Shown here one piece after another: positions 10,389 to 20,495 of a stretch of 64,000 bases of DNA (positions are counted from its first letter, which is position 1; each line of letters starts with the position of its first letter). Below the pieces are notes generated by a model. The model made no database searches and was not told where the DNA came from. It saw only the letters and a list, made by a program, of their open reading frames with translations. Source of the stretch: Pseudothauera hydrothermalis (GTDB lineage Bacteria; Pseudomonadota; Gammaproteobacteria; Burkholderiales; Rhodocyclaceae); contig NZ_CP029331.1 in assembly GCF_003345255.1 (NCBI RefSeq), forward strand, positions 2,108,001 to 2,172,000, in the 5' to 3' direction. Made by a program: the position numbers and the translations under genes.

Positions 10389-11590
10389 GGCTGATACCGA
10401 CCGCAGGCAGCCTGCTGTGCCGCGGTGCGCTGGTGTTGGCGCTGTGCGGCACTGCCGCCCTGGCCGCACCGCAAGACCGGCGCATCTCTGACGCCGGTCC
10501 GGAGGCTGCGCTGCAGCAAATTTTTAGCGAAATCGAAGCCAACCGGCTGGATGCCGCCCTGGATCGCACCGAGATGCTGCTCCAGGTCTATCCAAACTTC
10601 CGCTTGGCCCACCTGATCCGTGGCGATCTCTTACTCGCCCGTGCCCGGCCACTGTCGACCTTCGGTAACGCCGAGCGCTTTCCCGAGCGGGTGCAAGAAC
10701 TGCGCGACGAAGCCATCGCCCGTTTACGCGCCTACCGCGAGCGCCCCGATACCACGGACTATGTGCCGCGCTATCTACTACAGATGGGCCCGGAACAGCA
10801 GCATGCGGTGGTGGTCGACACCAAGCGGTCACGTCTGTACGTGTACCGCAACGAGGGTGGAAAACCGCGTTTCGTTGCCGATTACTATGTCAGCCAAGGC
10901 AAGGCAGGCTCCGGGAAGCAGGTTGAGGGCGACAACAAAACCCCGCTTGGCGTCTATCATGTCACCTCCTTCATCGATCCGGCAAAGCTGCCCGATCTTT
11001 ACGGTAACGGCGCATTCCCGCTCAACTATCCCAACCCTTGGGACAAACGCCTTGGCCGCACCGGTTACGGCATCTGGCTGCACGGCACGCCAAGCGACAC
11101 CTATGCCCGCCCGCCGTTGGCCTCGGAAGGCTGTGTGGTGCTGGCCAATCAGGACTTTGCCAGTCTCAGTAACTTTGTACAGCCGGGACTGACACCGGTG
11201 ATCATCAGCAATGAGGTCGAATGGCTGTCGCTCGATGACTGGCAGGCCGAACGCCGCAGTCTCAACGCCGCCATCGAAGCTTGGCGCAGCGATTGGGAAA
11301 GCCTGGACGTGGAGCGTTATCTGTCCCACTACTCCGCCCAATTCCGTAGCGACAGCCATGATTTTGCCCAATGGAGTGCGCGCAAACGCCGCTTTGCACA
11401 ATCTCGTGCATGGGTGAAGGTACAAATCAGCAAGCTCAGCATGTTGCGCCAACCCGGCGAAGACGCTGTAGTGGAAGTGATTTTCGAGCAGGATTACCGC
11501 AGCGACGGCTATGCCGACACCACGCGCAAACGTCAATACTGGACCAAGGAAGACGGGCGCTGGAAGATCATCTACGAAGGCGATGCCTGA
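10385..11590 (+). CDS. L,D-transpeptidase (YkuD) with C-terminal NTF2-like domain
   Basis: This 401-residue protein has an N-terminal signal segment (LVLALCGTAALAA). An N-terminal helical part of about 110 residues follows. The YkuD catalytic domain then reads HAVVVDTKRSRLYVYRNEGG, with the active-site signature HGTP...SEGCVVL, where the Cys is the nucleophile. The last 110 residues (WRSDWESLDVERYLSHYSAQF to WKIIYEGDA) form an NTF2-like domain similar in pattern to the end of the preceding TPR protein. Such enzymes make 3-3 crosslinks or attach proteins to peptidoglycan. It overlaps the upstream gene by ATGA. The exact reaction cannot be assigned from sequence. Confidence 0.93.
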   Translation: MRLIPTAGSLLCRGALVLALCGTAALAAPQDRRISDAGPEAALQQIFSEIEANRLDAALDRTEMLLQVYPNFRLAHLIRGDLLLARARPLSTFGNAERFPERVQELRDEAIARLRAYRERPDTTDYVPRYLLQMGPEQQHAVVVDTKRSRLYVYRNEGGKPRFVADYYVSQGKAGSGKQVEGDNKTPLGVYHVTSFIDPAKLPDLYGNGAFPLNYPNPWDKRLGRTGYGIWLHGTPSDTYARPPLASEGCVVLANQDFASLSNFVQPGLTPVIISNEVEWLSLDDWQAERRSLNAAIEAWRSDWESLDVERYLSHYSAQFRSDSHDFAQWSARKRRFAQSRAWVKVQISKLSMLRQPGEDAVVEVIFEQDYRSDGYADTTRKRQYWTKEDGRWKIIYEGDA

Positions 11591-11653
11591 ACACTTCCGG
11601 CCCGGTGTCGTGCTGCCGCGCTATCCCCAACCCTTACAAGGAGTCCCGCCTCG

Positions 11654-12214
11654 ATGAAAAAACTGTTTGCCTTGCTCGCCCTGTTCGGCTGGATGGGCTT
11701 TGCGCTCGCAACCAATCCGCAAGTGGCACTCGACACCTCCCACGGACGCATCGTTGTGGAACTGTATCCTGACAAAGCGCCCAAGACGGTGGCCAACTTT
11801 CTGGATTACGTATCCAGCGGCCATTACAACGGCACCGTGTTTCATCGGGTCATCGATGGCTTCATGATCCAGGGTGGCGGTTTTGATGCGCAGATGACAC
11901 AGAAACCGACCCGTCCGCCGATCGAGAACGAAGCCAAAAACGGCCTGAAAAACCTTGCCGGCACGATTGCCATGGCCCGCACCCAGGCTCCGCATTCGGC
12001 CTCGGCCCAGTTTTTCATCAACTTGGTGGATAACGCCAACCTCGACTATCCTTCCTTCGACGGCTGGGGCTATGCCGTTTTCGGCAAGGTCACCGAAGGC
12101 TTCGATGTCGTCCAGAAGATCGGTAAGCTGCCGACACGCAACCTTGGTTACCATCAAAACGTACCCGCGGAGCCGGTCGTCATCCAGCGCGCCTACGTGC
12201 TCGATCCACACTGA
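11654..12214 (+). CDS. ppiA: Periplasmic peptidyl-prolyl cis-trans isomerase (cyclophilin)
   Basis: This 186-residue cyclophilin starts with a signal peptide ([19 protein letters not shown]). The mature domain carries the fold signatures [37 protein letters not shown] and [15 protein letters not shown]. The core arginine (FHRV) and the glutamine of the SAQFFIN motif are present. It should catalyse proline isomerisation of proteins folding in the periplasm. The start has AAGGAG about 10 nt upstream. It is followed 37 nt later by the cytoplasmic paralogue. The two share most motif residues, so a local duplication is likely. Confidence 0.95.
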   Translation: MKKLFALLALFGWMGFALATNPQVALDTSHGRIVVELYPDKAPKTVANFLDYVSSGHYNGTVFHRVIDGFMIQGGGFDAQMTQKPTRPPIENEAKNGLKNLAGTIAMARTQAPHSASAQFFINLVDNANLDYPSFDGWGYAVFGKVTEGFDVVQKIGKLPTRNLGYHQNVPAEPVVIQRAYVLDPH

Positions 12215-12251
12215 AATCCGCCTATCCCCCAACGCCCATCAGGAGCGCTCC

Positions 12252-12746
12252 ATGGCAGTCAAACTGCATACCAATCTCGGCACCATCACCCTTGAGCTGG
12301 ACGCTGAAAAGGCCCCGGTCACGGTGGAAAATTTCATCGCCTATGTCCAGGCCGGCCACTACGACAACACCATTTTTCACCGTGTCATCGACGGCTTCAT
12401 GATTCAAGGCGGCGGTTTCGAACCGGGCATGAACCAAAAGCCCACCCGTGAGCCGATCAAGAATGAAGCCGACAACGGCCTGAAAAACGAGCGCGGCACC
12501 ATCGCCATGGCCCGCACCCAGGCCCCACATTCGGCCACCGCCCAGTTCTTTATCAATGTCGCAGACAACGACTTTCTGAACTTCCGCGCCCCCGACCTGC
12601 AGGGCTGGGGTTACTGTGTGTTCGGCCGTGTCAGCGAAGGCATGGACGTGGTGGATAAAATCCGCGCGGTCAAAACCGGCTCCAGGGGCTTTCATCAGGA
12701 CGTTCCGCTGGAAGATGTAGTGATCGAACGCGCGGAAATCGTCTGA
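12252..12746 (+). CDS. ppiB: Cytoplasmic peptidyl-prolyl cis-trans isomerase (cyclophilin)
   Basis: This 164-residue cyclophilin lacks a signal peptide and starts [17 protein letters not shown]. It contains [37 protein letters not shown] and [18 protein letters not shown], the full cyclophilin core. ATG 12252 is preceded by AGGAG at a usable distance; the longer upstream frame is the out-of-frame shadow of the preceding gene. It sits between the periplasmic cyclophilin and lpxH in a same-strand run. Confidence 0.96.
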   Translation: MAVKLHTNLGTITLELDAEKAPVTVENFIAYVQAGHYDNTIFHRVIDGFMIQGGGFEPGMNQKPTREPIKNEADNGLKNERGTIAMARTQAPHSATAQFFINVADNDFLNFRAPDLQGWGYCVFGRVSEGMDVVDKIRAVKTGSRGFHQDVPLEDVVIERAEIV

Positions 12747-12775
12747 ACACCGCAAAGGATCTGCCCAACCGACCG

Positions 12776-13501
12776 ATGCGGGCGCTGTTCATTTCCGACC
12801 TGCATCTGGCCGAGGAGCGCCCGGATACCACCACAGCCTTTCTCGCCTTCCTGGCAGGGCCGGCGCGTGGTGTGCCGGCGCTCTACATTCTGGGCGATCT
12901 GTTCGAGTATTGGGCGGGCGACGACGATGGCAACGCCCCGCTCAACCAGGCAATGGCCGAAGCTTTGCGCGGTCTTGCCGAATCGGGCTGTGCAATATAT
13001 TTCATGCCGGGCAACCGCGATTTTTTGCTCGGCGCCGACTACGCCGCACATGCCGGCATGAGGCTATTACCCGACCCCTTCCTACTGCGTTTGGGCCACC
13101 ACGATTTGCTGCTCAGCCACGGCGACGCCTTGTGCACCGACGATCTAGCCTATCAGACCTACCGCCGTCAGGTTCGGGATCCAAGCTGGCAGGCAAGCTT
13201 CCTTTCCCGCCCGCTGGCCGAACGCAAAGCGTTTATCGACCATCTGCGCATCCGCAGCGAACAAGCCAAGCGGGAAAAAGACCTGACGATCATGGACGTC
13301 AACCGCGCAGCCGTCGAAGCGCTGCTGCGCAAACACGGCTATCCCACGCTGATCCACGGTCACACCCACCGGCCGGCATGTCATGAACACCGGGTCGATG
13401 ACCGCCTCTGCAGGCGCTGGGTGCTGGCTGACTGGCATGGCAGCGCACCCTATCTCGCTTTCGACGGTGAGCGCTTCAGCACCCATGAGCTGATTCCGTA
13501 A
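12776..13501 (+). CDS. lpxH: UDP-2,3-diacylglucosamine diphosphatase
   Basis: This 241-residue calcineurin-like phosphoesterase hydrolyses UDP-2,3-diacylglucosamine to lipid X and UMP in lipid A synthesis, at the inner membrane face. Metal-binding motifs are in order: FISDLHLAEERP at the N-terminus, LGDLFEYWAGDD, PGNRDFLLG, LSHGD and HGHTHRPACH. Length and motif order match LpxH. It ends the plus-strand run and converges on metZ with only 46 nt between the stops. Confidence 0.96.
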   Translation: MRALFISDLHLAEERPDTTTAFLAFLAGPARGVPALYILGDLFEYWAGDDDGNAPLNQAMAEALRGLAESGCAIYFMPGNRDFLLGADYAAHAGMRLLPDPFLLRLGHHDLLLSHGDALCTDDLAYQTYRRQVRDPSWQASFLSRPLAERKAFIDHLRIRSEQAKREKDLTIMDVNRAAVEALLRKHGYPTLIHGHTHRPACHEHRVDDRLCRRWVLADWHGSAPYLAFDGERFSTHELIP

Positions 13502-13547
13502 GCAGCACGCAGCAAAGCGCGATGCCAGGGCGCCGCGGGCATCTCCC

Positions 13548-14717
13548 TTATGCGGCAAGGCCGCGCGCCAGGTCGGCCTTGAGATCCTCGATCGACTCCA
13601 GCCCCACCGCTACCCGCAAAAGCCCCTCGGAAATACCCGACGCCTCCCGGGCCTCGGCGCTGATGCGTCCGTGGGTGGTTGAGGCGGGATGGGTGATGGT
13701 GGTCTTGGTGTCACCCAGATTGGCGGTGATCGAAATCATCCGGGTCGCGTCCACCACCCGCCAAGCACGCTCGCGCCCACCTTCGAGCTCGAAGCTGAGA
13801 ATCGCTCCCCCGCTCTTTTGCTGGCGCATTGCCAGTTCATGCTGCGGATGCGAACTCAGACCCGGATAATGAACACGACGCACGCCGGGCTGGACCTCCA
13901 GCCAGCGCGCCAACTCCAGCGCTGCGGCTGACTGCGCATCCATGCGGATGCGCAAAGTCTCCAGCCCTTTCAGGATCACCCAGGCGTTGAACGGCGATAT
14001 GCATGGTCCCGCGGTGCGTAAAAACTTAAAGACCTCGTCCATCACGTCGGCACGTCCGGCCACCGCCCCCCCCAGCACACGTCCTTGACCATCCAGATAT
14101 TTGGTCGCCGAATGCACGACTACATCCGCCCCCAGCGCCAGCGGACGCTGCAGCGCCGGCGTGCAAAAGCAGTTATCGACCGCAAGCAGCGCGCCAGCCG
14201 CGTGGGCGACATCGGCCACGGCGGCGATGTCGACGATCTCGGTGAGCGGATTGGACGGCGTTTCGATGAAAATCAGCCTGGTGCGCGGACGCACCGCGGC
14301 GCGATAGGCCGCCAGTTCGGTAGCCGGCACGAAGCTGGTGTCGATGCCGAACTTGGCCAAAATATTGCCGAACAACTGCTGGGTGGCGCCGAACAGCCCA
14401 CGTGAGGCGACGATATGATCGCCGGCCTGCATGGTAGCCATGACCAGCGACAAGATGGCCGACATGCCCGAAGCCGTGGCCACACACGCTTGGGCGCCTT
14501 CCAGTGCGGCCAGCCGTTGCTGCATCGCGGTAACCGTGGGGTTACTGAAGCGCGCATAGACGTTGCCCGGCTCCTCACCGGCAAAACGCGCGGCGGCCTG
14601 TGCGGCGCTCTCGAACACAAAGCTCGAGGTCAAATAAAGCGCCTCACTGTGTTCGTTGAATTGACTGCGCGCGGTCCCGGCGCGGACCGCTTGGGTATCG
14701 AAATCGAACGCGTCCAT
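13548..14717 (-). CDS. metZ: O-succinylhomoserine sulfhydrylase
   Basis: This 389-residue PLP enzyme of the Cys/Met-metabolism family makes homocysteine from O-succinylhomoserine and sulfide. FVFESAAQAAARFAGEEPGN and VYARFSNPTVTAMQQRLAALEG are typical, and the PLP lysine lies in VVHSATKYLDGQGRVLGG. SITANLGDTKTTITHPASTTH closes the active-site region. Family members include cystathionine gamma-synthase. The MetZ assignment rests on motif similarity and on the position after purF, common in betaproteobacteria. It is the last gene of the trp-accD-purF run, 11 nt after purF. Confidence 0.9.
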   Translation of the reverse strand: MDAFDFDTQAVRAGTARSQFNEHSEALYLTSSFVFESAAQAAARFAGEEPGNVYARFSNPTVTAMQQRLAALEGAQACVATASGMSAILSLVMATMQAGDHIVASRGLFGATQQLFGNILAKFGIDTSFVPATELAAYRAAVRPRTRLIFIETPSNPLTEIVDIAAVADVAHAAGALLAVDNCFCTPALQRPLALGADVVVHSATKYLDGQGRVLGGAVAGRADVMDEVFKFLRTAGPCISPFNAWVILKGLETLRIRMDAQSAAALELARWLEVQPGVRRVHYPGLSSHPQHELAMRQQKSGGAILSFELEGGRERAWRVVDATRMISITANLGDTKTTITHPASTTHGRISAEAREASGISEGLLRVAVGLESIEDLKADLARGLAA

Positions 14718-14728
14718 CGGCCCGCCGG

Positions 14729-16264
14729 TCAGTGGTCGTTGTGAGTCACGAGGTTCAGATCCAGTTGGCCATCGTCCGGATCGTCATGCTGGGCACTGGC
14801 CGGTTTGGCCTCGCCGCGCTGGCTCTCGACCCCGGTCAAATACTCGGCGGTGATGTCACCGGTAATGTAACAGCCATCGAAGCAGGAGGTCTCGAACGCG
14901 CTGATTGCCGGATTCACCGACCGCACCGCGGCCTTGAGATCTTCCAGGTCCTGATAGATCAGCCCATCGGCACCAATTTCGGCGCAGATCTGCGCCTCGT
15001 CCCGCTCCGATGCGATCAGCTCGCCGCGGGTGGGCATGTCGATACCGTATACGTTGGCAAAACGCACCGGTGGCGCCGCCGAGGCCAGATAGACTTTGGT
15101 CGCCCCTGCCTCGCGTGCCATGTTGACGATTTCTTTACTGGTGGTGCCGCGTACGATGGAATCATCGACCAGCAGCACATTCTTGCCGCGAAATTCCTGC
15201 GGGATGGTGTTGAGCTTCTGACGCACCGACTTCTTGCGCGTGGCTTGCCCCGGCATGATGAAGGTGCGACCAATGTAGCGGTTTTTGACAAATCCTTCGC
15301 GATACGGCAACCCCAGTTTGTGCGCCATCTCCATGGCTGCAGGACGGCTGGAGTCGGGAATCGGGATGACCACATCGATGGCTGTATGCGGCATGGTGCG
15401 CTTGAGCTTTTCGGCAAGATATTCGCCCATCTTGACCCGCGACTCATAGACCGACACACCGTCGATGATCGAATCGGGCCGCGCCAAATAAACGAACTCG
15501 AACATGCACGGCGCCGCCACGGTATGTTCGGCGCACTGGCGACTTTTGAAGTTGCCTGCGGTGTCGACCAAAATGGCCTCGCCCGGCGCCACATCGCGCA
15601 GCAGCTTGAACCCGAGCACATCCAGCGCCACCGATTCGGATGCCACCATCCATTCGACACCCTCGGCGGTGTCATTACGGCCGATCACCAGCGGGCGGAT
15701 GCCGTAGGGGTCACGAAAAGCCAGCAAACCATAGCCGGCAATCATCACCACCGCGGCATAGGCGCCGCGGCAACGCCGGTGCACCCCGGCCACTGCCCGG
15801 AAAACCGCTTCCTCGTCGAGCTTGAGGCCGTTGGTGGCGTGCTGCAGCTCGTGCGCCAGCACGTTGAGCAATACTTCGGAGTCGGAATTGGTGTTGATAT
15901 GCCGCAGATCGGCGAGGAACATCTCGCGCTTGAGTTCCTCGGAGTTGGTCAGATTGCCGTTATGCGCCAATAGCAGACCAAAGGGCGAATTGACATAGAA
16001 CGGCTGCGCTTCGGCGGCGTTATAGGCCGACCCGGCAGTTGGATAGCGCACATGGCCAATGCCCCAATTGCCATTGAGGTTGCGCATATTACGTGTGCGG
16101 AATACGTCGCGCACCAAGCCTGAGCCCTTGTGCATGTGAAACCGCCCCCCTTCGGAGGTGGCAATGCCCGCCGCGTCCTGCCCCCGGTGCTGGAGCACCT
16201 GCAAGCCGTCATAGAGCAACTGATTCACTGGAGAGGTGGCGACCACCCCGAGGATTCCGCACAT
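14729..16264 (-). CDS. purF: Amidophosphoribosyltransferase
   Basis: This 511-residue enzyme performs the first committed step of purine synthesis, PRPP plus glutamine to phosphoribosylamine. It starts [20 protein letters not shown], so Cys2 becomes the N-terminal nucleophile of the glutamine amidotransferase domain. HRGQDAAGI and [14 protein letters not shown] follow. The C-terminal PRTase domain has the PRPP-binding motif [21 protein letters not shown] 16264 is required because the catalytic Cys must be residue 2; the longer frame is rejected. It lies 11 nt after cvpA, a common cvpA-purF pairing. Confidence 0.98.
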   Translation of the reverse strand: MCGILGVVATSPVNQLLYDGLQVLQHRGQDAAGIATSEGGRFHMHKGSGLVRDVFRTRNMRNLNGNWGIGHVRYPTAGSAYNAAEAQPFYVNSPFGLLLAHNGNLTNSEELKREMFLADLRHINTNSDSEVLLNVLAHELQHATNGLKLDEEAVFRAVAGVHRRCRGAYAAVVMIAGYGLLAFRDPYGIRPLVIGRNDTAEGVEWMVASESVALDVLGFKLLRDVAPGEAILVDTAGNFKSRQCAEHTVAAPCMFEFVYLARPDSIIDGVSVYESRVKMGEYLAEKLKRTMPHTAIDVVIPIPDSSRPAAMEMAHKLGLPYREGFVKNRYIGRTFIMPGQATRKKSVRQKLNTIPQEFRGKNVLLVDDSIVRGTTSKEIVNMAREAGATKVYLASAAPPVRFANVYGIDMPTRGELIASERDEAQICAEIGADGLIYQDLEDLKAAVRSVNPAISAFETSCFDGCYITGDITAEYLTGVESQRGEAKPASAQHDDPDDGQLDLNLVTHNDH

Positions 16265-16275
16265 GGAAGATCTGC

Positions 16276-16767
16276 CTATCTGAAACGAAGTCGATCGGCC
16301 ACCGCATCCGGCAGCCACGGTTTGGCGGCAATCACCGCCGTCTCGAGCGGAGGGGCGAACAAGGCGTCCGACCACCAGGGCTCACGCGACATGCCTGCAA
16401 GCCCCCCCAGCAACACAATCACCAATGCAATCGCCAACCCGCGCACCAGCCCAAAAAAAGCGCCAAACAGACGATCGGCCGGCCCCAAGCCGATGGCGCG
16501 CAACAACTCGCGCAACAAAAACCGCAACAGTGCAGCCACCAACAGCACCGCCACAAAGACCGCCACGAAACCGGCTACATGACGCCACGCCGGCTCCATA
16601 ATCCAGTTGGAAAACAGCGGTGCGGCCATGTGCGCATAGCGCCAGGCCAAAAACACCGCCAACACCCAGGCGAGCAGCGCCATGACTTCGCTCACCAGCC
16701 CGCGCCACAGGCCCACGGCGGCCGACAGCCCGAGGATGCCGAGAAAGACATAATCGAAAACCGTCAT
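16276..16767 (-). CDS. cvpA: CvpA family inner-membrane protein
   Basis: This 163-residue protein has four predicted membrane helices ([76 protein letters not shown]). CvpA was named for colicin V export and has since been linked to envelope stress. The family length and the position directly before purF agree. It is separated by about 11 nt from each neighbour, so it is co-transcribed. Confidence 0.93.
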   Translation of the reverse strand: MTVFDYVFLGILGLSAAVGLWRGLVSEVMALLAWVLAVFLAWRYAHMAAPLFSNWIMEPAWRHVAGFVAVFVAVLLVAALLRFLLRELLRAIGLGPADRLFGAFFGLVRGLAIALVIVLLGGLAGMSREPWWSDALFAPPLETAVIAAKPWLPDAVADRLRFR

Positions 16768-16778
16768 GGCTCAAGGTA

Positions 16779-17432
16779 TCAACGCGCCGCCACCACCGGA
16801 CTCTGGCCGAGCGCCTTGAGGCGTTCAGCGGCACGGTCGGCTTCGGCGCGCGCGCCATAGGGGCCGACCCGCACACGTGTCACCGCACCGGCTTTTTCGG
16901 TGTACGCAGGGAATCCCTTTGCTTTGAGCTCATTGGCCAGCGCCGACGCCTTGCCAGCCTCGCCGAACGCCGCAACCTGCACGATGAAGCCGTCACCGGC
17001 AGCAGGCGGCGGCGGAACCTTGCCCTCCAAGATGGCGCGCACACGGGCGGCCTCATCCATCGGCGGCTTCGCCGGTGGCAACGCCGGTGTAGGCGCAGGC
17101 AGTGCCGTGCGCGCACTCGGCGGTGCAGGCGGCGATGCCGGGGGCTTATCCGCCGTAGCCGTTACCGGCGCTTCCGGCGAAGTTTGTGCGGGCGGTTGCT
17201 CCTGCGGCGGTGGGGCCAGATCCGGTTCGGGGTCGACCGGCCCACGCCCGGCGATCGGACGGGATATTTCGGCGTCGCGGCTCGGAATGGTGATCTGGAT
17301 GTCCTGACTGGGTGCGCGCGGCTCTTGGTCCATGACCATCGGCAGCAAGATGGCGGCAAGCAGCGCCAGCGCCGCTGCGCCCACCAAGCGTCGCCGCGAG
17401 CGTTTCTTGAGCTCGAGGTTGTCAGTGTCCAT
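16779..17432 (-). CDS. SPOR-domain protein (DedD-like)
   Basis: This 217-residue protein has a short cytoplasmic N-terminus (LELKKRSRRR), one membrane helix (LVGAAALALLAAILLPMVM), a Pro/Ala-rich periplasmic linker, and a SPOR domain at about 145-215 (DGFIVQVAAFGEAGKASALA, PAYTEKAGAVTRVRVGPYG). SPOR domains bind denuded septal peptidoglycan. The folC-dedD-cvpA-purF order is the same as in E. coli, which supports a DedD-type cell-division role. Confidence 0.9.
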   Translation of the reverse strand: MDTDNLELKKRSRRRLVGAAALALLAAILLPMVMDQEPRAPSQDIQITIPSRDAEISRPIAGRGPVDPEPDLAPPPQEQPPAQTSPEAPVTATADKPPASPPAPPSARTALPAPTPALPPAKPPMDEAARVRAILEGKVPPPPAAGDGFIVQVAAFGEAGKASALANELKAKGFPAYTEKAGAVTRVRVGPYGARAEADRAAERLKALGQSPVVAAR

Positions 17433-17444
17433 CGTGAGACGATC

Positions 17445-18752
17445 TCAATGACGTTGCGCGTGGACGGCTGCAAGGACGTCAGCCACGGTCAGAAACGAAC
17501 CAAAGGCCACGATTCTATCACCCTCGGCCGCGCTCTTTTGCGCTGCGGCAAACGCTGCCGCCGGGGAGTCGAAACAGCGCAGATCGTTGTCCACACCGGC
17601 CGCGCGCAAACGCCCCGCAAGCGCCTCGGCCTGCAGGCCGCGCGGCCCCGGCAGCGAGGCCAGCAGCCAGTGATCCACCCGCTCGCGCATCAACGCCACG
17701 ACACCATCGACATCCTTGTCGGCCAACATGCCGAACACCGCCCAGGTGTCCGGATAAAAGCCCATGTTGCCCAGGTTCTCGGCCAACACACCGGCGGCCT
17801 GCGGGTTATGCGCCACATCCAGTACGACCGCGGGGCGCCCCGGCAAAACCTGAAAACGACCGGGCACCTCGACCTGCATCAGCCCCTGTCGGATCGCTTG
17901 CATCGACACCGGCAGTCGCTCGCGCAGTTGTTCCAGCGCGGTGATCGCCGCCGCAGCGTTGAGCAACTGGTTAGCCCCGCGCAGCGCCGGGTAGGCCAAC
18001 CCTGCGCGGCGAATCAACGCGCCCTGAGCCGGGGGCGCGGCATAGCGCCAGTAGCCCCACTGCTGGCGGTCGCCGCCAAAGCCGAAGTCGCGCCCACTCA
18101 CCCATAGCCGCGCACCAATGGCCTCGGCGTGGGCGAGCAGACTGACCGGCGGTTGCGGGTCGCCACATACTGCGGGACGTCCGCTGCGGAAAATGCCAGC
18201 CTTCTCGAAACCGATCCGCTCCCTTGTGTCGCCCAGGTATTCCATGTGATCCAAGGCGATGCTGGTGACGATGGCGCAATCGGCATCGAAGACATTGACC
18301 GCATCCAGCCGCCCGCCGAGACCGACTTCAAGAATCACCGCGTCCAGCGGCTGCTGGCAAAAGGCAAACCAAGCGGCGAGCGTGCCGTGTTCGAAATAGG
18401 TCAGCGGGGTGTCGCCGCGCGCCCGCTCGACCGCGGCAAAGGCGTCGGTCAGCGCCGCATCGCCAATCTCGCGGCCATCGATGCGCACCCGTTCGTGGTA
18501 GCGCAGTAGATGTGGCGAGGTATAGCAGCCCACACGATAGCCCGCAGCCAACAGGATGGATTCCAGCATGGCACAGGTCGACCCCTTCCCATTGGTGCCG
18601 CCGACGGTGAGCACCAGCGCGTTGCTGTTCGCCCCGAGCGCATCGCGCACTGATCGCACCCGTTCCAGCCCAAGCTCGATCTTTTGCCCGTGGCGCCGCT
18701 CGATCAACGCCAACCAACCGTCGACGGTAGAAGGCTCAGTGCGCGCAGTCAT
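17445..18752 (-). CDS. folC: Bifunctional dihydrofolate synthase / folylpolyglutamate synthase
   Basis: This 435-residue Mur-ligase-like enzyme adds glutamate to dihydropteroate and to folates. The P-loop LTVGGTNGKGSTCAMLESIL and YTSPHLLRYHERVRIDG are FolC signatures. VTSIALDHMEYLGDT and KAGIFRSGRPAVCGDPQ follow, and the C-terminal domain has VVLDVAHNPQAAG. It lies between accD and the SPOR gene with gaps of 10-12 nt, so it belongs to the same operon. Confidence 0.96.
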   Translation of the reverse strand: MTARTEPSTVDGWLALIERRHGQKIELGLERVRSVRDALGANSNALVLTVGGTNGKGSTCAMLESILLAAGYRVGCYTSPHLLRYHERVRIDGREIGDAALTDAFAAVERARGDTPLTYFEHGTLAAWFAFCQQPLDAVILEVGLGGRLDAVNVFDADCAIVTSIALDHMEYLGDTRERIGFEKAGIFRSGRPAVCGDPQPPVSLLAHAEAIGARLWVSGRDFGFGGDRQQWGYWRYAAPPAQGALIRRAGLAYPALRGANQLLNAAAAITALEQLRERLPVSMQAIRQGLMQVEVPGRFQVLPGRPAVVLDVAHNPQAAGVLAENLGNMGFYPDTWAVFGMLADKDVDGVVALMRERVDHWLLASLPGPRGLQAEALAGRLRAAGVDNDLRCFDSPAAAFAAAQKSAAEGDRIVAFGSFLTVADVLAAVHAQRH

Positions 18753-18762
18753 GGTTGGACCA

Positions 18763-19635
18763 TCAGGGCCGAACCGCCGGCTGGCGGGTCAGCAAGGTCA
18801 ATAACTCGGCCAATTTGGCGCGCATCTGGCGACGGTCGACGATCAAATCGATGGCGCCCTTTTCGAGCAAAAATTCGGACCGCTGAAAGCCTTCCGGCAG
18901 CTTCTCACGCACGGTCTGCTCGATGACCCGCGGCCCGGCAAAGCCAATCAGCGCACCGGGCTCGGCCATCACCACATCGCCCATGAAGGCGAAGCTCGCC
19001 GAGACCCCGCCCATGGTGGGATCGGTCAGGATGGTAATGAAAGGCAGTTTGCGATGCGCAAGCTGGGTGACCGCAGCGGTGGTCTTGGACATCTGCATCA
19101 GTGAAAACAGCCCTTCCTGCATGCGCGCGCCGCCGGTAGCGGTGATGCAGATAAATGGCAGGCGCTGCTCCAAGGCAGCTTTGACGCCGCGCACGAAACG
19201 CTCGCCCACCACCGAGCCCATCGAACCGCCCAGAAAATCGAACTCGAAGCAGGCCACCACGACCGGCACGGTGAGAATGGCGCCCTGCATGACCACCAAT
19301 GCGTCCGCCTCGCCGGTTTCCTTGCTGGCGGCCGACAGACGCTCGGTGTAGCGTCGGGAGTCCTTGAATTTGAGCGGATCGACCGGAATGACCTCGGCAC
19401 CGATCTCGCTGCGCCCTTCGGCATCGAGCAGCATGTCCAGACGCGCGCGCGCGCGAATTCGCTGGTGATGTCCGCACTTGGGGCAAACGTTGAGGTTGGT
19501 CTCCAGGTCCGAGCGGTAAAGCACTGCCTCGCAGGCGCTGCATTTGCTCCACAGCCCTTCCGGAATGGATTTGTTGCGCGCGCTCATGGCCGCGCGCTTG
19601 ATCTTGGGGGGAAGCAGTTTTTGCAACCAGCTCAT
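18763..19635 (-). CDS. accD: Acetyl-CoA carboxylase carboxyltransferase subunit beta
   Basis: This 290-residue subunit transfers carboxyl from carboxybiotin to acetyl-CoA, giving malonyl-CoA for fatty acid synthesis; it works with AccA, which is not in this window. The N-terminal zinc ribbon has [20 protein letters not shown] with a second CPKC pair. The crotonase-like core follows ([44 protein letters not shown]). ATG 19635 gives [12 protein letters not shown] and overlaps the trpA stop by four bases. Confidence 0.98.
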   Translation of the reverse strand: MSWLQKLLPPKIKRAAMSARNKSIPEGLWSKCSACEAVLYRSDLETNLNVCPKCGHHQRIRARARLDMLLDAEGRSEIGAEVIPVDPLKFKDSRRYTERLSAASKETGEADALVVMQGAILTVPVVVACFEFDFLGGSMGSVVGERFVRGVKAALEQRLPFICITATGGARMQEGLFSLMQMSKTTAAVTQLAHRKLPFITILTDPTMGGVSASFAFMGDVVMAEPGALIGFAGPRVIEQTVREKLPEGFQRSEFLLEKGAIDLIVDRRQMRAKLAELLTLLTRQPAVRP

Positions 19636-20447
19636 CGGGTGGTTTCTCCGATCTGATCCAGGGCCTTGCGGATGCCAGCGATGAACTCGCGCACCCGGAC
19701 GAGCACCTCTGCAGGCGCGCTGTGTTCGATTTCTTCGATGATGCGACTGCCAATCACCACACCGTCGGCCATCTCGCCGATGCGTCGCGCCGAGGCCGCA
19801 TCGCGGATGCCAAAACCGACGCACACCGGCATGCCCACCGCCGCGCGGATCCGCGGGATGCGAGCGGCCACCTCATCGAGATCGATATTCGCCGCCCCGG
19901 TCACACCCTTGAGCGACACGTAGTAAATGTAGCCGCTGCCGGCGGCCGCCACCTCGGCGAAGCGCTGTTCGGACGAAGTCGGCGCGAGCAGAAAAATCGG
20001 GTCCAGGCCGGCGCTCTTTAGCGTCTGGGCAAATGCCTTGCACTCCTGCGGCGGATAATCCACCACCAACACGCCGTCGACGCCGGCGCTTTGGGCGGCA
20101 TTGGTAAACACTTGCGGCCCCATGGCCTCGATCGGATTGGCGTAACCCATCAGCACCACCGGCGTGTCGCTGTCGGTGCGGCGGAACTCGCGCACCAGCT
20201 CCAGCACCTTGCGCAGGGTCATGCCCTTGGCCAGCGCACGCTCGGAAGCGCGCTGAATGGTTGGGCCATCGGCCATCGGGTCGGAGAACGGCACACCGAG
20301 TTCGATCACGTCAGCACCGCCTTCGACCAGCGCATGCATCAGCGCCACGGTGGCGGCGGGATCGGGGTCACCGGCGGTAATGAACGGAATCAGCGCCTTG
20401 CGCCCTTGCGCGCGCAGGCGTTGGAAACAATCGTGGATTTTCGACAT
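19632..20447 (-). CDS. trpA: Tryptophan synthase alpha subunit
   Basis: This 271-residue TIM-barrel subunit cleaves indole-3-glycerol phosphate to indole and glyceraldehyde-3-phosphate. [33 protein letters not shown] (catalytic Glu and Asp) and the phosphate-binding end [14 protein letters not shown] are present. ATG 20447 ([11 protein letters not shown]) is chosen; an in-frame ATG at 20459 is possible and neither has a clear Shine-Dalgarno. It follows trpB after 48 nt and overlaps accD. Confidence 0.97.
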   Translation of the reverse strand: MSKIHDCFQRLRAQGRKALIPFITAGDPDPAATVALMHALVEGGADVIELGVPFSDPMADGPTIQRASERALAKGMTLRKVLELVREFRRTDSDTPVVLMGYANPIEAMGPQVFTNAAQSAGVDGVLVVDYPPQECKAFAQTLKSAGLDPIFLLAPTSSEQRFAEVAAAGSGYIYYVSLKGVTGAANIDLDEVAARIPRIRAAVGMPVCVGFGIRDAASARRIGEMADGVVIGSRIIEEIEHSAPAEVLVRVREFIAGIRKALDQIGETTR

Positions 20448-20495
20448 GTTCGTCTTCATACGTCGGGGCATACCGGTGCATGCCCCAGCGCAAAA

